Below are positions 24,884-37,241 of a stretch of 64,000 nucleotides of DNA, piece after piece. The notes beneath the pieces are model-generated. The model was not told the origin of the DNA, searched no databases, and saw only the letters and a list, made by a program, of their open reading frames with translations. The number at the start of each line of letters is the position of its first letter. Positions within the stretch are counted from its first letter, which is position 1. Made by a program: the position numbers and the translations under genes. The stretch lies in NCBI GenBank assembly GCA_949752795.1, contig OX457074.1, forward strand, positions 1-64,000, read 5' to 3'. Source of the stretch: Hyperoodon ampullatus. Taxonomy: Eukaryota > Chordata > Mammalia > Artiodactyla > Ziphiidae.

Positions 24884-26720
24884 TTCCCTAACCCTAACCC
24901 TAGCCCGGAAGGGAAAGCCACCGGCAGCCCCACACCTTAGCCTCCGCCGTACCCTCATCCTAATCCGTACGCGGACACTGACCCGCGTGTCCGCACGTGC
25001 CCCGACCCTAGCACGTGTCCGCACCCTCACCTGTGCCCTCAGCCTTGCCGTTCCCTAACCCTAACCCTAGCCCGGAACGGAAACCCACCGGCAGCCCCAC
25101 ACCTTAGCCTCCGCCGTACCCTCATCCTAATCCGTACGCGGACACTGACCCGCGCGTCCGCACGTGCCCCGACCCTAGCACGTGTCCGCACCCTCACCTG
25201 TGCCCTCAGCCTTGCCGTTCCCTAACCCTAACCCTAGCCCGGAACGGAAACCCACCGGCAGCCCCACACCTTAGCCTCCGCCGTACCCTCATCCTAATCC
25301 GTACGCGGACACTGACCCGCGCGTCCGCACGTGCCCCGACCCTAGCACGTGTCCGCACCCTCACCTGTGCCCTCAGCCTTGCCGTTCCCTAACCCTAACC
25401 CTAGCCCGGAACGGAAACCCACCGGCAGCCCCACACCTTAGCCTCCGCCGTACCCTCATCCTAATCCGTACGCGGACACTGACCCGCGCGTCCGCACGTG
25501 CCCCGAACCTAGCACGTGTCCGCACCCTCACCTGTGCCCTCAGCCTTGTCGTTCCCTAACCCTAACCCTAGCCCGGAACGGAAACCCACCGGCAGCCCCA
25601 CACCTTAGCCTCCGCCGTACCCTCATCCTAATCCGTACGCGGACACTGACCCGCGCGTCCGCACGTGCCCCGACCCTAGCACGTGTCCGCACCCTCACCT
25701 GTGCCCTCAGCCATGCCGTTCCCTAACCCTAAACCTAGCCCGGACGGGAAACCCACCGGCAGCCCCACACCTTAGCCTCCGCCGTACCCTCATCCTAATC
25801 CGTACGCGGACACTGACCCGCGCGTCCGCACGTGCCCCGACCCTAGCACGTGTCCGCACCATCACCTGTGCCCTCAGCCTTGCCGTTACCTAACCCTAAC
25901 CCTAGCCCGGAACGGAAACTCACGGGCATCCCCACACCTTAGCCTCCGCCGTACCCTCATCCTAATCCGTACGCGGACACTGACCCGCGCGTCCGCACGT
26001 GCCCCGACCCTAGCACGTGTCCGCACCCTCACCTGTGCCCTCAGCCTTGCAATTCCCTAACCCTAACCCTAGCCCGGAACGGAAACCCACCGGCAGCCTC
26101 ACACCTTAGCCTCCGACGTACCCTGATCCTAATCCGTACGCGGACACTGACCCGCGCTTCCGCACGTGCCCCGACCCTAGCACGTGTCCGCACCCTCACC
26201 TGTGCCCTCAGCCTTGCCGTTCCCTAACCCTAACCCTAGCCCGGAACGGAAACCCACCGGCAGCCCCACACCTTAGCCTCTGCCGTACCCTCATCCTAAT
26301 CCGTACGCGGACACTGACCCGCGCGTCCGCACGTGCCCCGACCCTAGCACGTGTCCGCACCCTCACCTGTGCCCTCAGCCTTGCCGTTTCCTAACCCTAA
26401 CCCTAGCCCGGAACGGAAACCCACCGGCAGCCCCACACCTTAGCCTCCGCCGTACCTTCATCCTAATCCGTACGCGGACACTGACCCGCGCGTCCGCACG
26501 TGCCCCGACCCTAGCACGTGTCCGCACCCTCTCCTGTGCCCTCAGCCTTGCCGTTCCCTAACCCTAACCCTAGACCGGATCGGAAACCCACCGGCAGCCC
26601 CACACCTTACCCTCCGCCGTACCCTCATCCTAATCCGTACGCGGACACTGACCCGCGCGTCCGCACGTGCCCCGACCCTAGCACGTGTCCGCACCCTCAC
26701 CTGTGCCCTCAGCCTTGCCG
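24049..26720 (+). repeat. 16-unit HOR (2672 bp), copy 1
   Basis: Sixteen units whose marker order is GCGTGTCC, TTAGCCTTGCAATTCC, CACGTCTCC, GCCACGACC, CCACCG, GGAAGGGAAAGCC, TTGTCG, GGACGGG, CCATCACC/CACGGGCATCC, GCAATTCC, CTCTGCC, TTTCC with CCTTCATCC, and ACCGGATCGG with TTACCC. All recur 2672 bp later. It overlaps the end of the 21-unit duplicate because the same units have partners on both sides. Confidence 0.88.
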
Positions 26721-29392
26721 TTCCCTAACCCTAACCCTAGCCCGGAACGGAAACCCACCGGCAGCCCCACACCTTAGCCTCCGCCGTACCCTCATCCTAA
26801 TCCGTACGCGGACACTGACCCGCGTGTCCGCACGTGCCCCGACCCTAGCACGTGTCCGCACCCTCACCTGTGCCCTCAGCCTTGCCGTTCCCTAACCCTA
26901 ACCCTAGCCCGGAACGGAAACCCACCGGCAGCCCCACACCTTAGCCTCCGCCGTACCCTCATCCTAATCCGTACGCGGACACTGACCCGCGCGTCCGCAC
27001 GTGCCCCGACCCTAGCACGTGTCCGCACCCTCACCTGTGCCCTTAGCCTTGCAATTCCCTAACCCTAACCCTAGCCCGGAACGGAAACCCACCGGCAGCC
27101 TCACACCTTAGCCTCCGACGTACCCTGATCCTAATCCGTACGCGGACACTGACCCGCGCTTCCGCACTTGCCCCGACCCTAGCACGTCTCCGCACCCTCA
27201 CCTGTGCCCTCAGCCTTGCCGTTCCCTAACCCTAACCCTAGCCCGGAACGGAAACCCACCGGCAGCCCCACACCTTAGCCTCCGCCGTACCCTCATCCTA
27301 ATCCGTACGCGGACACTGACCCGCGCGTCCGCACGTGCCACGACCCTAGCACGTGTCCGCACCCTCACCTGTGCCCTCAGCCTTGCCGTTCCCTAACCCT
27401 AACCCTAGCCCGGAACGGAAACCCACTGGCAGCCCCACACCTTAGCCTCCACCGTACCCTCATCCTAATCCGTACGCGGACACTGACCCGCGCGTCCGCA
27501 CGTGCCCCGACCCTAGCACGTGTCCGCACCCTCACCTGTGCCCTCAGCCTTGCCGTTCCCTAACCCTAACCCTAGCCCGGAAGGGAAAGCCACCGGCAGC
27601 CCCACACCTTAGCCTCCGCCGTACCCTCATCCTAATCCGTACGCGGACACTGACCCGCGTGTCCGCACGTGCCCCGACCCTAGCACGTGTCCGCACCCTC
27701 ACCTGTGCCCTCAGCCTTGCCGTTCCCTAACCCTAACCCTAGCCCGGAACGGAAACCCACCGGCAGCCCCACACCTTAGCCTCCGCCGTACCCTCATCCT
27801 AATCCGTACGCGGACACTGACCCGCGCGTCCGCACGTGCCCCGACCCTAGCACGTGTCCGCACCCTCACCTGTGCCCTCAGCCTTGCCGTTCCCTAACCC
27901 TAACCCTAGCCCGGAACGGAAACCCACCGGCAGCCCCACACCTTAGCCTCCGCCGTACCCTCATCCTAATACGTACGCGGACACTGACCCGCGCGTCCGC
28001 ACGTGCCCCGACCCTAGCACGTGTCCGCACCCTCACCTGTGCCCTCAGCCTTGCCGTTCCCTAACCCTAACCCTAGCCCGGAACGGAAACCCACCGGCAG
28101 CCCCACACCTTAGCCTCCGCCGTACCCTCATCCTAATCCGTACGCGGACACTGACCCGCGCGTCCGCACGTGCCCCGAACCTAGCACGTGTCCGCACCCT
28201 CACCTGTGCCCTCAGCCTTGTCGTTCCCTAACCCTAACCCTAGCCCGGAACGGAAACCCACCGGCAGCCCCACACCTTAGCCTCCGCCGTACCCTCATCC
28301 TAATCCGTACGCGGACACTGACCCGCGCGTCCGCACGTGCCCCGACCCTAGCACGTGTCCGCACCCTCACCTGTGCCCTCAGCCTTGCCGTTCCCTAACC
28401 CTAAACCTAGCCCGGACGGGAAACCCACCGGCAGCCCCACACCTTAGCCTCCGCCGTACCCTCATCCTAATCCGTACGCGGACACTGACCCGCGCGTCCG
28501 CACGTGCCCCGACCCTAGCACGTGTCCGCACCATCACCTGTGCCCTCAGCCTTGCCGTTACCTAACCCTAACCCTAGCCCGGAACGGAAACCCACGGGCA
28601 TCCCCACACCTTAGCCTCCGCCGTACCCTCATCCTAATCCGTACGCGGACACTGACCCGCGCGTCCGCACGTGCCCCGACCCTAGCACGTGTCCGCACCC
28701 TCACCTGTGCCCTCAGCCTTGCAATTCCCTAACCCTAACCCTAGCCCGGAACGGAAACCCACCGGCAGCCTCACACCTTAGCCTCCGACGTACCCTGATC
28801 CTAATCCGTACGCGGACACTGACCCGCGCTTCCGCACGTGCCCCGACCCTAGCACGTGTCCGCACCCTCACCTGTGCCCTCAGCCTTGCCGTTCCCTAAC
28901 CCTAACCCTAGCCCGGAACGGAAACCCACCGGCAGCCCCACACCTTAGCCTCTGCCGTACCCTCATCCTAATCCGTACGCGGACACTGACCCGCGCGTCC
29001 GCACGTGCCCCGACCCTAGCACGTGTCCGCACCCTCACCTGTGCCCTCAGCCTTGCCGTTTCCTAACCCTAACCCTAGCCCGGAACGGAAACCCACCGGC
29101 AGCCCCACACCTTAGCCTCCGCCGTACCTTCATCCTAATCCGTACGCGGACACTGACCCGCGCGTCCGCACGTGCCCCGACCCTAGCACGTGTCCGCACC
29201 CTCTCCTGTGCCCTCAGCCTTGCCGTTCCCTAACCCTAACCCTAGACCGGATCGGAAACCCACCGGCAGCCCCACACCTTACCCTCCGCCGTACCCTCAT
29301 CCTAATCCGTACGCGGACACTGACCCGCGCGTCCGCACGTGCCCCGACCCTAGCACGTGTCCGCACCCTCACCTGTGCCCTCAGCCTTGCCG
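26721..29392 (+). repeat. 16-unit HOR (2672 bp), copy 2
   Basis: Immediately adjacent tandem copy of 24049-26720. Matching positions include GCGTG 24150/26822, TTAGCC 24371/27043, GGGAAAGCC 24911/27583, CCATCACC 25859/28531 and TTTCC 26387/29059. Only scattered private changes were seen, such as CACTGGC near 27426 and AATACGTACG near 27968. Confidence 0.88.
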
Positions 29393-31062
29393 TTCCCTAA
29401 CCCTAAACCTAGCCCGGAACGGAAACCCACCGGCAGCCCCACACCTTAGCCTCCGCCGTACCCTCATCCTAATCCGTACGCGGACACTGACCCGCGCGTC
29501 CGCACGTGCCCCGACCCTAGCACGTGTCCGCACCCTCACCTGTGCCCTCAGCCTTGCCGTTCCCTAACCCTAACCCTAGCCCGGAACGGAAACCAACCGG
29601 CAGCCTCACACCTTAGCCTCTGACGTACCCTCATCCTAATCCGTACGCGGACACTGACCCGCGCGTCCGCACGTGCCCCGACCCTAGCACGTGTCCGCAC
29701 CCTCACCTGTGCCCTCAGCCTTGCCGTTCCCTAACCCTAACCCTAGCCCGGAACGGAAACCCACCGGCAGCCCCACACCTTAGCCTCCGCCGTACCCTCA
29801 TCCTAATCCGTACGCGGACACTGACCCGCGCGTCCGCACGTGCCCCGACTCTAGCACGTGTCCGCACCCTCACCTGTGCCCTCAGCCTTGCCGTTCCCTA
29901 ACCCTAACCCTAGCCCGGAACGGAAACCCACGGGCAGCCCCACACCTTAGCCTCCGCCGTACCCTCATCCTAATCCGTACGCGGACACTGACCCGCGCGT
30001 CCGCACGTACCCCGGCCCTAGCACGTGTCCGCACCCTCACCTGTGCCCTCAGCCTTGCAATTCCCTAACCCTAACCCTAGCCCGGAACGGAAACCCACCG
30101 GCAGCCTCACACCTTAGCTTCCGACGTACCCTGATCCTAATCCGTACGCGGACACTGACCCGCGCTTCCGCACGTGCCCCGACCTTAGCACGTGTCCGCA
30201 CCCTCACCTGTGCCCTCAGCCTTGCCGTTCCCTAACCCTAACCCTAGCCCGGAACGGAAACCCACCGGCAGCCCCACACCTTAGCCTCCGCCGTACCCTC
30301 ATCCTAATCCGTACGCGGACACTGACCCACGCGTCCGCATGTGCCCCGACCCTAGCACGTGACCGCACCCTCACCTGTGCCCTCAGCCTTGCCGTTCCCT
30401 AACCCTAACCCTAGCCCGGAACGGAAACCCACCGGCAGCCCCACACCTTAGCCTCCGCCGTACCTTCATCCTAATCCGTACGCGGACACTGACCCACGCG
30501 TCCGCACGTGCCCCGACCCTAGCACGTGTCCGCACCCTCACCTGTGCCCTCAGCCTTGCCGTTCCCTAACCCTAACCATAGCCCGGAACGGAAACCCACC
30601 GGCAGCCCCACACCTTAGCCTCCGCTGTACCCTCATCCTCATCCGTACGCGGACACTGACCCTCGCGTCCACACGTGCCCCGACACTAGCACGTGTCCGC
30701 ACCCTCACCTGTGCCCTCAGCCTTGCCGTTCCCTAACCCTAACCCTAGCCCGGAACGGAAACCCACCGGCAGCCCCACACCTTACCCTCCGCCGTTCCCT
30801 CATCCTCATCCATACGCGGACACTGACCCGCGCATCCGCACGTGCCCCGACCCTAGCACGTGTCCGCACCCTCTCCTGTGCCCTCAGCCTTGCCGTTCCC
30901 TAACCCTAACCCTAGACCGGAACGGAAACCCACCGGCAGCCCCACACCTTACCCTCCGCCGTACCCTCGTCCTACTCCGTACGCGGACACTGACCCGCGC
31001 GTCCGCACGTGCCCCGACCCTAGCACGTGTCCGCACCCTCACCTGTGCCCTCAGCCTTGCCG
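29393..31062 (+). repeat. HOR segment related to 57780-59115 and 62288-63623
   Basis: The succession AAACCT, AACCAACC with CTCTGACG, GCAATTCC with TTAGCTTCCGACG, CCTTCATCC/CCCACG, CCGCTGTACC with CCCTCGCGTCCACACG, then two TTACCC units with CATCCATACG and ACCGGAACGG also appears in copies 3 and 4 of the 19-unit HOR. This copy has one more unit between the AACCAACC and the closing AAACCT units (9 against 8). Confidence 0.8.
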
Positions 31063-31563
31063 TTCCCTAACCCTAAACCTAGCCCGGAACGGAAACCCAC
31101 CGGCAGCCCCACACCTTAGCCTCCGCCGTACCCTCATCCTAATCCGTACGCGGACACTGACCCGCGTGTCCGCACGTGCCCCGACCCTAGCACGTGTCCG
31201 CACCCTCACCTGTGCCCTCAGCCTTGCCGTTCCCTAACCCTAACCCTAGCCGGGAACGGAAACCCACCGGCAGCCTCACACCTTAGCCTCTGACGTACCC
31301 TCATCCTAATCCGTACGCGGACACTGACCCGCGCGTCCGCACGTGCCCCGACCCTAGCATGTGTCCGCACCCTCACCTGTGCCCTCAGCCTTGCCGTTCC
31401 CTAAACCTAACCCTAGCCCGGAACGGAATCCCACCGGCAGCCCCACACCTTAGCCTCCGCCGTACCCTCATCCTAATCCGTACGCGGACACTGACCCGCG
31501 CGTCCGCACGTGCCCCGACCCTAGCACGTGTCCGCACCCTCACCTGTGCCCTCAGCCTTGCCG

Positions 31564-32231
31564 TTCCCTAACCCTAACCCTAGCCCGGAACGGAAACCCA
31601 CCGGCAGCCCCACACCTTAGCCTCCGCCGTACCCTCATCCTCATCCGTACGCGGACACTGACCCGCGCGTCCGCACGTGCCCCGACCCTAGCACGTGTCC
31701 GCACCCTCTCCTGTGCCCTCAGCCTTGCCGTTCCCTAACCCTAACCCTAGCCCGGAACGGAAACCCACTGGCAGCCCCACACCTTAGCCTCCACCGTACC
31801 CTCATCCTAATCCGTACTCGGACACTGACCCGCGCGTCCGCACGTGCCCCGACCCTAGCACGTGTCCGCACCCTCACCTGTGCCCTCAGCCTTGCCGTTC
31901 CCTAACCCTAGCCCTAGCCCAGAACGGAAACCCACCGGCAGCCCCACACCTTAGCCTCCGCCGTACCCTCATCCTAATCCGTACGCGGACACTGACCCGC
32001 GCGTCCGCACGTGCCCCGACCCTAGCACGTGTCCGCACCATCGCCTGTGCCCTCAGCCTTGCCGTTCCCTAACCCTAACCCTAGCCCGGAACGGAAACCC
32101 CCCGGCAGCCCCACACCGTAGCCTCCGCCGTACCCTCATCCTAATCCGTACGCGGACACTGACCCGCGCGTCCGCACGTGCCCTGACCCTAGCACGTGTC
32201 CGCACCCTCACCTGTGCCCTCATCCTTGCCG
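31564..32231 (+). repeat. Four satellite units without a clear partner
   Basis: Units carry isolated variants (CTCTCC near 31706, TACTCGG near 31817, CCCTAGCCCTAGCCCAG near 31910, CCCCCGGC near 32098). No matching stretch of several markers was found. Nothing but satellite is present. Confidence 0.65.
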
Positions 32232-33734
32232 TTCCCTAACCCTAACCCTAGCCCGGAACGGAAACCCACCGGCAGCCCCACACCTTAGCCTCCGCCGTAC
32301 GCTCATCCTGATCCGTACGCGGACACTGACCCGCACGTCCGCACGTGCCCCGACCCTAGCACGTGTCCGCACCCTCACCTGTGCCCTCAGCCTTGCCGTT
32401 CCCTAACCCTAACCCTAGCCCGGAACGGAAACCCACCGGCAGCCCCACACCTTAGCCCCCGCCGTACCCTCATCCTAATCTGTACGCGGACACTAACCCG
32501 CGCGTCCGCACGTGCCCCGACCCTAGCACGTGTCCGCACCCTCACCTGTGCCCTCAGCCTTGCCGTTCCCTAACCCTAACCCTAGCCCGGAAGGGAAACC
32601 CACTGGCAGCCCCACACCTTAGCCCCCGCCGTACCCTCATCCTAATCCGTACGCGGACACTGACCCGCGCGTCCGCACGTGCACCGACCCTAGCACGTGT
32701 CCGCACCCTCACCTGTGCCCTCAGCCTTGCCGTTCCCTAACCCTAACCCTAGCCCGGAACGGAAACCCACCGGAAGCCCCACACCTTAGCCTCCGCCGTA
32801 CCCTCATCCTAATCTGTACGCGGACACTGACCCGCGCGTCCGCACGTGCCCCGACCCTAGCACGTGTCCGCACCTTGACCTGTGCCCTCAGCCTTGCCGT
32901 TCCCTAACCCTAACCCTAGCCCGGAACGGAAACCCACCGGCAGCCCCACACCTTAGCCTCCGCCGTACCCTCATCCTCATCCGTACGCGGACACTGACCC
33001 GCGCGTCCGCACGTGCCCCGACCCTAGCACGTGTCCGCACCCTCACCTGTGCCCTCAGCCTTGCCGTTCCCTAACCCTAACCCTAGCCCGGAACGGAAAC
33101 CCACCGGCAGCCCCACACCTTAGCCTCCGCCGTACCCTCATCCTCATCCGTACGCGGACACTGACCCGCGCGTCCACACGTGCCGCGACCCTAGCACGTG
33201 TCCGCACCCTCACCAGTGCCCTCAGCCTTGCCGTTCCCTAACCCTAACCCTAGCACGGAAGGGAAACCCACCGGCAGCCCCACACCTTAGCCTCCGCCGT
33301 ACCCTCATCCTAATCCGTACGCGGACACTGACCCGCGCGTCCGCACGTGCCCCGACCCTAGCACGTGTCCGCACCCTCACCTGTGCCCTCAGCCTTGCCG
33401 TTCCCTAACCCTAACCCTAGCCCGGAACGGAAACCCACCGGCAGCCCCACACCTTAGCCTCCGCCTTACGCTCATCCTAATCCGTATGCGGACACTGACC
33501 CGCGCGTCCGCACGTGCCCCAACCCTAGCACATGTCCGCACCCTCACCTGTGCCCTCAGCCTTGCCGTTCCCTAACCCTAACCCTAGCCCGGAAAGGAAA
33601 CCCACCGGCAGCCCCACACCTTAGCCTCCGCCGTACCCTCATCCTAATCCGTACGCGGACACTGACCCGCGCGTCCGCACGTGCCCCGACCCTAGCACGT
33701 GTCCGCACCCTCACCTGTGCCCTCAGCCTTGCCG

Positions 33735-36700
33735 TTCCCTAACCCTAACCCTAGCCCGGAACGGAAACCCACCGGCAGCCCCACACCTTAGCCTCCGCCG
33801 TACCCTCATCCTAATCTGTACGTGGACACTGACCCGCGCGTCCGCACGTGCCCCGACCCTAGCACGTGTCCGCACCCTCACCTGTGCCCTCAGCCTTGCC
33901 GTTCCCTAACCCTAACCCTAGCCCTGAACCGAAACCCACCGGAAGCCCCACACCTTAGCCTCCGCCGTACCCTCATCCTAATCCGTACGCGGACACTGAC
34001 CCGCACATCCGCACGTGCCCCGACCCTAGCACGTGTCCGCACCCTGACCTGTGCCCTCAGCCTTGCCGTTCCCTAACCCTAACCCTAGCCCGGAACGGAA
34101 ACCCACCGGCAGCCCCACACCTTAGCCCCCGCCGTACCCTCATCCTAATCCGTACGCGGACACTGACCCGCGCGTCCGCACGTGCCCCGACCCTAGCACG
34201 TGTCCGCCCCCTCACCTGTGCCCTCAGCCTTGCCGTTCCCTAACCCTAACCCTAGCCCGGAACGGAAACCCACCGGCAGCCCCACACCTTAGCCTCCGCC
34301 GTACCCTCATCCTAATCCGTACGCGGACACTGACCCGCGCGTCCGCACGTGCCCCGACCCTAGCACGTGTCCGCACCCTCACCTGTGCCCTCAGCCTTGC
34401 CGTTCCCTAACCCTAACCCTAGCCCGGAACGGAAACCCACCGGCAGCCCCACAGCTTAGCCTCCGCCGTACCCTCATCCTAATCCGTACGCGGACACTGA
34501 CCCGCGCGTCCTCACGTGCCCCGACCCTAGCACGTGTCCGCACCCTCACCTGTGCCCTCAGCCTTGCCGTTCCCTAACCCTAACCCTAGCCCGGAAGGGA
34601 AACCCACCGGCAGCCCCACACCTTATCCTCCGCCGTACCCTCATCCTAATCCGTACGCGGACACTGACCCGCGCGTCCGCACGTGCCCCGACCCTAGCAC
34701 GTGTCCGCACCCTCACCTGTGCCCTCAGCCTTGCCGTTCCCTAACCCTAACCCTAGCCCGGAACGGAAACCCACCGGCAGCCCCACAGCTTAGCCTCCGC
34801 CGTACCCTCATCCTAATCCGTACGCGGACACTGACCCGCGCGTCCGCACGTGCCCCGACCCTAGCACGTGTCCGCACCCTCACCTGTGCCCTCAGCCTTG
34901 CCGTTCCCTAACCCTAACCCTAGCCCGGAACGGAAACCCACCGGCAGCCCCACACCTTAGCCTCCGCCGTACCCTCATCCTAATCCGTACGCGGACACTG
35001 ACCCGCGTGTCCGCACGTGCCCCGACCCTAGCACGTGTCCGCACCCTCACCTGTGCCCTTAGCCTTGCAATTCCCTAACCCTAACCCTAGCCCGGAACGG
35101 AAACCCACCGGCAGCCTCACACCTTAGCCTCCGACGTACCCTGATCCTAATCCGTACGCGGACACTGACCCGCGCTTCCGCACTTGCCACGACCCTAGCA
35201 CGTGTCCGCACCCTCACCTGTGCCCTCAGCCTTGCCGTTCCCTAACCCTAACCCTAGCCCGGAACGGAAACCCACCGGCAGCCCCACACCTTAGCCTCCG
35301 CCGTACCCTCATCCTAATCCGTACGCGGACACTGACCCGCGCGTCCGCACGTGCCCCGACCCTAGCACGTGTCCGCACCCTCACCTGTGCCCTCAGCCTT
35401 GCCGTTCCCTAACCCTAACCCTAGCCCGGAAGGGAAACCCACCGGCAGCCCCACACCTTAGCCTCCGCCGTACCCTCATCCTAATCCGTACGCGGACACT
35501 GACCCGCGCGTCCGCACGTGCCCCGACCCTAGCACGTGTCCGCACCCTCACCTGTGCCCTCAGCCTTGCCGTTCCCTAACCCTAACCCTAGCCCGGAACG
35601 GAAACCCACCGGCAGCCCCACACCTTAGCCTCCGCCGTACCCTCATCCTAATCCGTACGCGGACACTGACCCGCGTGTCCGCACGTGCCCCGACCCTAGC
35701 ACGTGTCCGCACCCTCACCTGTGCCCTTAGCCTTGCAATTCCCTAACCCTAACCCTAGCCCGGAACGGAAACCCACCGGCAGCCTCACACCTTAGCCTCC
35801 GACGTACCCTGATCCTAATCCGTACGCGGACACTGACCCGCGCGTCCGCACGTGCCCCGACACTAGCACGTGTCCGCACCCTCACCTGTGCCCTCAGCCT
35901 TGCCGTTCCCTAACCCTAACCCTAGCCCGGAACGGAAACCCACCAGCAGCCCCACACCTTAGCCTCAGCCGTACCCTCATCCTAATCCGTACGCGGACAC
36001 TGACCCGCGAGTCCGCACGTGCCCCGAACCTAGCACGTGACCGCACCCTCACCTGTGCCCTCCGCCTTGTCGTTCCCTAACCATAACCCTAGCCCGGAAC
36101 GGAAACCCACCGGCAGCCCCACACCTTAGCCTCCGCCGTACCCTCATCCTAATCCGTACGCGGACACTGACCCGCGCGTCCGCACGTGCCCCGACCCTAG
36201 CACGTGTCCCCACCCTAACCTGTGCCCTCAGCCTTGCCGTTCCCTAACCCTAACCCTAGCCCGGAACGGAAACCCACCGGCAGCCCCACACCTTAGCCTC
36301 CGCCGTACCCTCATCCTAATCCGTACGCGGACACTGACCCGCGCGTCCGCACGTGCCCCGACCCTAGCACGTGTCCGCACCCTCACCTGTGCCCTCAGCC
36401 TTGCCGTTCCCTAACCCTAAACCTAGCCCGGACGGGAAACCCACCGGCAGCCCCACACCTTAGCCTCCGCCGTACCCTCATCCTAATCCGTACGCGGACA
36501 CTGACCCACGCGTCCGCACGTGCCCCGACCCTAGCACATGTCCACACCCTCACCTGTGCCCTCAGCCTTGCCGTTCCCTAACCCTAACCCTAGCCCGGAA
36601 CGGAAACCCACGGGCAGCCCCACACCTTAGCCTCCGCCGTACCCTCATCCTAATCCGTACGCGGACACTGACCCGCGCGTCCGCACGTGCCCCGACCCTA

Positions 36701-37241
36701 GCACGTGTCCGCACCCTCACCTGTGCCCTCAGCCTTGCAATTCCCTAACCCTAACCCTAGCCCGGAACGGAAACACACCGGCAGCCTCACACCTTAGCCT
36801 CCGACGTACCCTGATCCTAATCCGTACGCGGACACTGACCCGCGCTTCCGCACGTGCCCCGACCCTAGCACGTGTCCGCACCCTCACCTGTGCCCTCAGC
36901 CTTGCCGTTCCCTAACCCTAACCCTAGCCCGGAACGGAAACCCACCGGCAGCCCCTCACGTTAGCCTCCGCCGTACCCTCATCCTAATCCGTACGCGGAC
37001 ACTGAGCCGCGCGTCCGCACGTGCCCCGACCCTAGCACGTGTCCGCACCCTCACCTGTGCCCTCAGCCTTGCCGTTCCCTAACCCTAACCCTAGCCCGGA
37101 ACGGAAACCCACCGGCAGCCCCACACCTTAGCCTCCGCCGTACCTTCATCCTAATCCATACGCGGACACTGACCCGCGCGTCCGCACGTGCCCCGACCCT
37201 AGCACGTGTCCGCACCCTCACCTGTGCCCTCAGCCTTGCCG
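33735..37241 (+). repeat. 21-unit HOR copy (3507 bp)
   Basis: First member of a tandem pair. Markers: TCTGTA (33815), GCCCTGAAC with CCGGAAGCC, CGCACATCC, CCCTGACC, CCGCCCCCTC (34204), CAGCTTAG with GTCCTCACG, GCGTGTCC, TTAGCCTTGCAATTCC, CACTTGCCACG (35181), CACCAGCAG (35941), GTGACCGC, CACGCG (36507), GGAAACACACC and CCATACG. It holds one unit more (34737-34903) than its partner; that unit has CAGCTTAG but lacks GTCCTCACG. Confidence 0.86.
35739..35905 (+). repeat. Hybrid of divergent subtype and common unit
   Basis: The left half shows the linked divergent set (GCAATTCC, CAGCCTCACACC, CCGACGTACCCTGATCC), while the right half is of the common type (GCGCGTCC) with GACACTAGC. The same hybrid is present 3340 bp later at 39079-39245, so it predates that duplication. 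Confidence 0.7.
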
